Assembly: GCF_030010555.1 (NCBI RefSeq)
Contig: NZ_JASCQP010000007.1
Location: forward strand, 124,001 to 188,000
Source of the DNA: Halomonas rhizosphaerae
GTDB lineage: Bacteria; Pseudomonadota; Gammaproteobacteria; Pseudomonadales; Halomonadaceae
DNA length: 64,000 nt
Direction of reading: 5' to 3'
Of the stretch, positions 59,543 through 64,000 are shown piece by piece. Position 1 is the stretch's first letter, and every line of letters starts with the position of its first letter. The position numbers were made by a program, and so were the translations under genes. Under the pieces are notes generated by a model. The model was given only the letters and a program-made list of their open reading frames with translations, was not told the DNA's origin and made no database searches.

Positions 59543-61549
59543 ATGGCGGATGCACAGCAGGACGACGTGACGGTCATCGAGAATGCCTGGATCCCCATGC
59601 CGGATGGCGCCCGGCTGGCGGCCAAGCTCTGGCTGCCGGCGGTTGCCGAGTCGGTCGGCGTGCCCGCGGTCCTCGAGTACATTCCCTACCGCAAGCGGGA
59701 CTTTCGGGCGACCCGGGACAGCCAGATCCACGGCCACTTCGCCCGGCACGGCTATGCCGCGGTCCGGGTGGACCTGCGCGGCAGCGGCGACTCGGACGGC
59801 GTGCTCCATGACGAATACCTGTCCCAGGAGCTGGAGGATGGCGTCGAGGTGATCCGCTGGATCGCCGCCCAGCCCTGGTGCAATGGCCGGGTCGGGATGA
59901 TCGGCATCTCCTGGGGCGGCTTCAACGGCCTGCAGATCGCCGCCCTGCAACCCCCCGAACTGCAGGCCGTGATCACCGTTTGCTCCTCGGACGATCGCTA
60001 CACCGACGATGTCCATTACATGGGCGGCTGCCTGCTCACCGACAACCTCTCCTGGGCCTCGGTGATGCTCTCCTACAACGCCTGCCCCCCGGACCCGATC
60101 ATCGTCGGTGAGCGCTGGCGCGAGCTGTGGCAGCGGCGGCTGGAGCACAGCGGGCTCTGGTTGAAGACCTGGCTGGACCACCAGCGACGGGATGCCTACT
60201 GGCGCCACGCTTCGGTCTGCGAGGACTTCGCGGCGATCCGCTGTCCAGTGTTCGCCGTCAGCGGCTGGGCCGATGGCTACTGCAACACGGTGTTCCGGCT
60301 GATCCACCACCTGAAGGTGCCACGCAAGGGGCTGGTCGGGCCCTGGAACCACAAGTATCCCCACCTGGGTGGGCCCGGTCCCTCCATCAACTTCCTCGAC
60401 GAGTGCCTGCGCTGGTGGGATCGGTGGCTGAAGGATTGCGATAACGGCGTGGATGGGGAGCCCCTGTTAAGGGCCTGGATGCAGGACAGCGTCTCGCCGA
60501 TCAGCGACGACCGTCCGGGGCGCTGGGTTGCCGAAATGCAGTGGCCCAGCCGACGTTTGCGGCCGCGGGTCTATGCACTGTCACGGGAAGGCCTGGTTGC
60601 CGATGCTCCCGCCGGGGAAGACCCCTTGTCGATCCGTAGCCCGCTGAGCGTAGGGTTGTTCGCTGGCAAGTGGTGCAGTTACGCGGAGAGCACCGACCTG
60701 CCCACCGATCAGCGCCTGGAGGATGGCGGCTCGCTGTGCTTCGATACGGCATCGCTCGCCCAGGATATCGAGATCCTCGGCGAGCCCGTGGTGGAACTCG
60801 AGCTGTCGGCGGACCAGCCCCAGGCGATGGTCGCCGTTCGGCTCTCCGATATCGGCCCCGACGGCACCGTCACCCTGGTGACCTACGGGCTGTGCAACCT
60901 CAGCCATCGCCATGGCCACGACTGTCCCGAGCCGCTCCTGCCCGGCGAGACTTGCCGGGTCACGGTCCGTCTCAACCACGTCGCCCAGTGTTTCCCCGCG
61001 GGCAACCGCATTCGGGTGGCGATCTCCTCCTCATACTGGCCGCTTGCCTGGCCGTCGCCGTGCCCGGCGACGCTGACGCTCCATCCTCGAGGCTGCAGCT
61101 TGACCCTGCCTCAGCGTCCCTTACGCGCCGCGGATAAGACACTGGCTGACCTTGGCGAACCCCGCATGGCGCCGGGCCCGGCCACCACCCTGTTGGTGCC
61201 GGCTCACCGGGAGTGGACGGTGCTCTTCAACCTGGCTACCAACGAGGCCACGCTCGGGGTCATCGACAACGATGGCAGCTGGCGTCTCGACGACCTCGGC
61301 CTTACGCTCGGCTATGACGTCACCGAGCGTTACACCCAGGCCAACGACGACTACGCCACGGTTAGTGGCGAGGTCATCAATCGACGAATGTTCGAGCGTG
61401 GCGGCTGGCGGGTGGATATCGTCACCCGCACGGTGATGACCAGCACGGCGACCCATTTCCATCTCAACGCCACCCTGGATGCCTACGAAGGCGACGAGCG
61501 GGTCTTCTCCCGTACCTGGAACGAAGTCATTCCCCGCGACCATCTGTGA
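59543..61549 (+). CDS. CocE/NonD family alpha/beta hydrolase (copy 2)
   Basis: A 668-residue paralogue of the divergent neighbour. IENAWIPMPDGARLAAKLW, IPYRKRDF, VRVDLRGSGDSDG and nucleophile Ser123 in GMIGISWGGFNGLQ match copy 1. AVSGWADGYCNTV and GPWNHKYPHLGG follow at the acid and His positions, then a jelly-roll C-terminal domain. The ATG at MADAQQDDVTVIENAW has a GGGAG site and aligns with the start of copy 1; earlier in-frame ATG codons overlap the operator-like element. Substrate unknown. The pair may have split substrates or act as a heteromer. Confidence 0.84.
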   Translation: MADAQQDDVTVIENAWIPMPDGARLAAKLWLPAVAESVGVPAVLEYIPYRKRDFRATRDSQIHGHFARHGYAAVRVDLRGSGDSDGVLHDEYLSQELEDGVEVIRWIAAQPWCNGRVGMIGISWGGFNGLQIAALQPPELQAVITVCSSDDRYTDDVHYMGGCLLTDNLSWASVMLSYNACPPDPIIVGERWRELWQRRLEHSGLWLKTWLDHQRRDAYWRHASVCEDFAAIRCPVFAVSGWADGYCNTVFRLIHHLKVPRKGLVGPWNHKYPHLGGPGPSINFLDECLRWWDRWLKDCDNGVDGEPLLRAWMQDSVSPISDDRPGRWVAEMQWPSRRLRPRVYALSREGLVADAPAGEDPLSIRSPLSVGLFAGKWCSYAESTDLPTDQRLEDGGSLCFDTASLAQDIEILGEPVVELELSADQPQAMVAVRLSDIGPDGTVTLVTYGLCNLSHRHGHDCPEPLLPGETCRVTVRLNHVAQCFPAGNRIRVAISSSYWPLAWPSPCPATLTLHPRGCSLTLPQRPLRAADKTLADLGEPRMAPGPATTLLVPAHREWTVLFNLATNEATLGVIDNDGSWRLDDLGLTLGYDVTERYTQANDDYATVSGEVINRRMFERGGWRVDIVTRTVMTSTATHFHLNATLDAYEGDERVFSRTWNEVIPRDHL

Positions 61550-62028
61550 GCTTCGCCAGGTGAAGCGTCCACGACCGGACGCTGGAACCCCTTTGTTCCT
61601 GCGTGTGACCAGATGGTGCTCACGCTGCGCCTACTCTGGGCGCCGCTTCTGAGAGCCGCTTTTGAGAGCCGCTAGCTTCGTATCCGCTTTTACTGATTGA
61701 CTATGGGCGAAGCCGGGCAGGCATCTGGGGCACCTAAGGATAGCGCTTGCCAGCGGCAGGGCGGCGGCCTCGCCGACACTGAACGTCAGCATGCCATAGG
61801 GCATGAACTACCGAACCAAGGTCATTAAGCGGATTGCTGATGGATACCTCAACATGGAGAGCTCTTGTCTGACGGTTCGCGCGACTTACCCCGGAGACAT
61901 GCCACGAACCAGGATATGGGGGGAGACCTGAGGCAAGTCGACGCCTTGTGCCAATCTGGACCTTTTCGGTACCATTTTGTCGACTCCTCATCGGTGGCTT
62001 GTACGGAGGAGCGTCGCAAGGAACGACC
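61550..62028. other. 479-base gap before the cation efflux gene
   Basis: A short hairpin GCTTC-GCCAG-GTGAAGC style stem directly follows the hydrolase stop and may end its transcript. A direct repeat TGAGAGCCGCT occurs twice near 61650-61673. A 143-codon minus-strand frame (61734-62165) overlaps the start of the next gene and has no family features, so it is not called. No other structure was recognised. Confidence 0.4.
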
Positions 62029-63198
62029 ATGCAGCCCAACCTCAAGAAGCACCAGGCGACCCGGCGCATCACCTTCCTGTCCGCGGCAGTCAATATCCTG
62101 CTCGGCGTGGCCAAGATACTTGTCGGCTGGATCGTCGGCTCCGCCGCTCTGGTCGCCGACGGCATCCACTCCTTCTCGGACTTGGTGACCGACGGCTTCG
62201 TGCTCGCCGCGTCCCACTATGGCCATCAGGGGCCCGACCACGACCACCACTACGGCCACGGCCGCATCGAAACCCTGGCCACCCTGTTCCTGGGCAGCGT
62301 ACTGATCTTCGTGGCCGGCGGGATCGCCTGGTCGAGCCTTCAGCGCCTGTTCTCCGCCGCCGTGATCCCGCCGCCCGGTGCCTGGGCGATCCTGTTGACC
62401 GCCCTGGCGCTCCTGTCCAAGGAGTGGCTCTTCCACCTGACACTACGGGTGGCGCGACGCATCGGCTCGAAGATGCTCGAGGCCAACGCCTGGCACCATC
62501 GCAGTGACGTGCTCTCAACCGGCGTGGTGATGGTCGCCCTGGTCGGGAGCCAGTTCGGCGCCACCTGGATCGATACCGTGGCGGCGGTCATCGTCGGCCT
62601 GATGGTCGGCAAGGTGGGCTGGGACCTCCTGTGGGAGTCGGGCCGAGAGCTGGTCGACACCGCCCTGCCCGTGGCCACCCAGGAGGCGATGCGCCAGGTG
62701 GCGAAAAGCGTGTCCGGCGTCGAGGGCATTCACGACCTGCGCACCCGCCAGTCGGCCGGGCACACCATGCTCGACCTGCACGTGGTGGTGTCGCCGCGGA
62801 TCAGCGTCTCCGAGGGGCATGAGATCGGCAACGAGGTGAGCCGGCGCCTGCGCAACGCCTTTCCCGCCCTCACCGACCTTACCTTCCACATCGACCCCGA
62901 GGACGACGCCGGAGAAGGCGACCCCAGCCGCTTCCCGGGACTGCCGCTGCGCCCCGAGGTGGAAGCCGCCCTGGCGCGGCGCTGGACGGCACTGGACGTC
63001 TGGCCGGAGATCCGCGAGATGGAGCTGCACTACCTGGAGGGTGCCGTCACGGTGGTGATCTGCCTGGACGAGCAGTCGTCCTTCGACAGCGACGCAGTGA
63101 TCCGCCGCCTCGAGGCCTGTGCCCGGGACATCGACTGGCTGTCCCACGTCGAAGTGCGCCGCCTGGCGGGCGCCCCCTATGTGCCGGCGACCGGCTGA
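62029..63198 (+). CDS. Cation diffusion facilitator family metal efflux transporter
   Basis: A 389-residue CDF protein with six membrane helices in the first 210 residues. Metal-site motifs are ALVADGIHSFSDLVTDG (helix 2, Asp-x3-Asp type) and AWHHRSDVLSTG (helix 5, His-x3-Asp). A His-rich loop HDHHYGHGRIET lies between helices 2 and 3. The C-terminal cytoplasmic ferredoxin-like domain contains GVEGIHDLRTRQSAGHTMLDLHVVV, followed by an extra segment of about 90 residues. It exports Zn2+, Fe2+ or a similar divalent ion using protons. The start with AAGGA is preferred over an upstream in-frame ATG. Confidence 0.88.
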   Translation: MQPNLKKHQATRRITFLSAAVNILLGVAKILVGWIVGSAALVADGIHSFSDLVTDGFVLAASHYGHQGPDHDHHYGHGRIETLATLFLGSVLIFVAGGIAWSSLQRLFSAAVIPPPGAWAILLTALALLSKEWLFHLTLRVARRIGSKMLEANAWHHRSDVLSTGVVMVALVGSQFGATWIDTVAAVIVGLMVGKVGWDLLWESGRELVDTALPVATQEAMRQVAKSVSGVEGIHDLRTRQSAGHTMLDLHVVVSPRISVSEGHEIGNEVSRRLRNAFPALTDLTFHIDPEDDAGEGDPSRFPGLPLRPEVEAALARRWTALDVWPEIREMELHYLEGAVTVVICLDEQSSFDSDAVIRRLEACARDIDWLSHVEVRRLAGAPYVPATG

Positions 63199-63415
63199 CG
63201 CCCCTGCTCTCTTCCCCTATCTGCCAATGCGAGTAATGGAACCGGACGGTTGACGCGAAGCGGACGAGGCCTGGGGGAAGTGAAACAGAAAGCGGTGGAA
63301 AGCTCGCAGAAGCCGATATTTGTGGAGTCTCGGGGGATGGGTTATCCGGGAGCCGACAGCTGATGGCCCCCGTGTCATTGAGTAACTGGCCCCGACGCAC
63401 ATGCATTATCAGGAG

Positions 63416-64000
63416 CTATTCCCGAGGCTTTCGCGAGCGCCAATAACGAGCGATTGTGGGCTTTACGCTAACCCCGTGAACCAGAATCGACAAGGCAACC
63501 ACCACCAGGGTCAGGTGTATCAATTCCAGCGCGACCTCCTCTTCCAGCCCATGCTGTATGGCGTACATCAGATAGTAGAGGGAGCCAATACCACGAACGC
63601 CAAACCAGCCCGCGAGGTGGCGCATACGCATGGGCGAACTGCTCCCTAGCATGCCAAGGTGCACACTGATGGGGCGGGCGACAAGAAATAGAAACGCCGC
63701 GAAACCTACGGCTCTCCAACTCCATGAATCCCAGAAGAGCGAGCCACCGATCAGTAAAACTAGAACGATCTCTGCCAGCCGTTCGAGGTGCTCGTTGAAT
63801 ACCAGCGAGCTTTCGCTTACGTGCACATGCGTTATGGATTGCGGCTCACCTTCCAGGCTTGTCTCGACAGGTGCCGAGTAACCTTGTTTGAGTCCGACCA
63901 ACTTCAATTCGGTATGGCGCAGAGCAACGGCTGCACTAAAAACGGCCAAGAAGCCCCAGGCATCTACTAACAGGCTGATTCCATAGGCGAACGCGATCAG
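63416..64000 (-). CDS. CPA1 family Na+(K+)/H+ antiporter, C-terminal part (cut by the window end)
   Basis: The 194 visible residues extend from the window edge to the stop. The frame is open to base 64000 without a start, so the N-terminus lies outside. The last helices show FLFLVARPISVHLGMLGSS and the NhaP-type signature GWFGVRGIGSLYYLMYAI, followed by LTLVVVALSILVHGVSVKPTI. Such antiporters exchange Na+ or K+ for H+, a likely salt-tolerance function. Codon and base composition is visibly poorer in G+C than in the CDF gene next to it, which may indicate later acquisition. Confidence 0.85.
   Translation of the reverse strand: MIAFAYGISLLVDAWGFLAVFSAAVALRHTELKLVGLKQGYSAPVETSLEGEPQSITHVHVSESSLVFNEHLERLAEIVLVLLIGGSLFWDSWSWRAVGFAAFLFLVARPISVHLGMLGSSSPMRMRHLAGWFGVRGIGSLYYLMYAIQHGLEEEVALELIHLTLVVVALSILVHGVSVKPTIARYWRSRKPRE

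Noticed and set aside
61734..62165. 143-codon minus-strand frame before the cation efflux gene
   Set aside because: It overlaps the 5' part of the CDF gene antisense, has no ribosome binding site and no recognisable family. I could not support a transposase or relic call.
1..64000. CRISPR arrays, rRNA, insertion sequences, integrases
   Set aside because: No regularly spaced repeats, rRNA-like stretches, transposase motifs or tyrosine recombinase motifs were found on either strand.

Overview
The window looks like a chromosomal segment of a moderately halophilic gammaproteobacterium of the Halomonas type. Base composition is uniformly high in G+C, and the core block ridA-spoT-rpoZ-gmk / yicC-rph / crc-pyrE-trmL-rep has the Pseudomonas/Halomonas arrangement. 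A cytochrome c with a very acidic linker also fits a salt-adapted cell. This taxonomic reading is inferred from gene content and order, not from a search.

Layout. (1) 35-4400, minus: thpR, ridA, spoT, rpoZ, gmk. (2) 4796-10827, minus: a glutamine module placed between gmk and yicC, made of glutaminase glsA, an AGCS-type Na+ symporter, a sigma54 response regulator and a sensor kinase with an amino-acid-binding periplasmic domain. A perfect -24/-12 promoter and ATAACC/GGTTAT palindromes lie between regulator and transporter. (3) 10836-18199: yicC, rph, an ExoIII-fold protein without catalytic residues that I call Crc, pyrE, trmL, rep, a dihaem cytochrome c and tRNA-Arg(CCG). (4) 18373-24816: directly after that tRNA, a four-gene, 4-nt-overlapping SMC operon (SMC ATPase, KITE-like, kleisin-like, TOPRIM protein) resembling Wadjet/MksBEFG anti-plasmid systems, but in the order SMC-KITE-kleisin-TOPRIM. 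(5) 24963-34264: ghrB, then a complete D-glucarate operon (kdgD, tripartite tricarboxylate-type transporter, gudD, FadR-type repressor, ketoglutarate semialdehyde dehydrogenase).

(6) 34532-46296: nitrate assimilation (narK, nirD, nirB, a free-standing NirB-type flavoprotein reductase, nasS, nasT, nasA, a uroporphyrinogen-III methyltransferase). NtrC/sigma54 signals sit between nasT and nasA. Leader RNAs before narK, the nir operon and nasA carry AACG-type hexaloop hairpins, two of them followed by terminators, which fits NasT (ANTAR) antitermination. (7) 46317-48356: a membrane diguanylate cyclase. (8) 48725-55873: a sigma54 activator divergent from an operon that fits the last three steps of the arginine transaminase pathway (2-ketoarginine decarboxylase, aldehyde dehydrogenase, guanidinobutyrase) plus a YjiH-type membrane protein. 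Three 18-bp activator sites and a -24/-12 promoter separate them. (9) 56270-61549: an ATP-grasp ligase and two paralogous, divergently transcribed CocE/NonD hydrolases with a matching operator-like element in front of each. (10) 62029-64000: a cation diffusion facilitator and the C-terminal part of a CPA1 antiporter running off the window.

Nitrogen use is the common thread. Glutamine hydrolysis, nitrate assimilation and arginine/guanidino catabolism each have a recognisable sigma54 promoter. The best candidates for new biology are the reordered Wadjet-like operon, the ATP-grasp/CocE cluster, and the YjiH transporter embedded in guanidino catabolism. No insertion sequence, integrase, CRISPR array or rRNA was seen.
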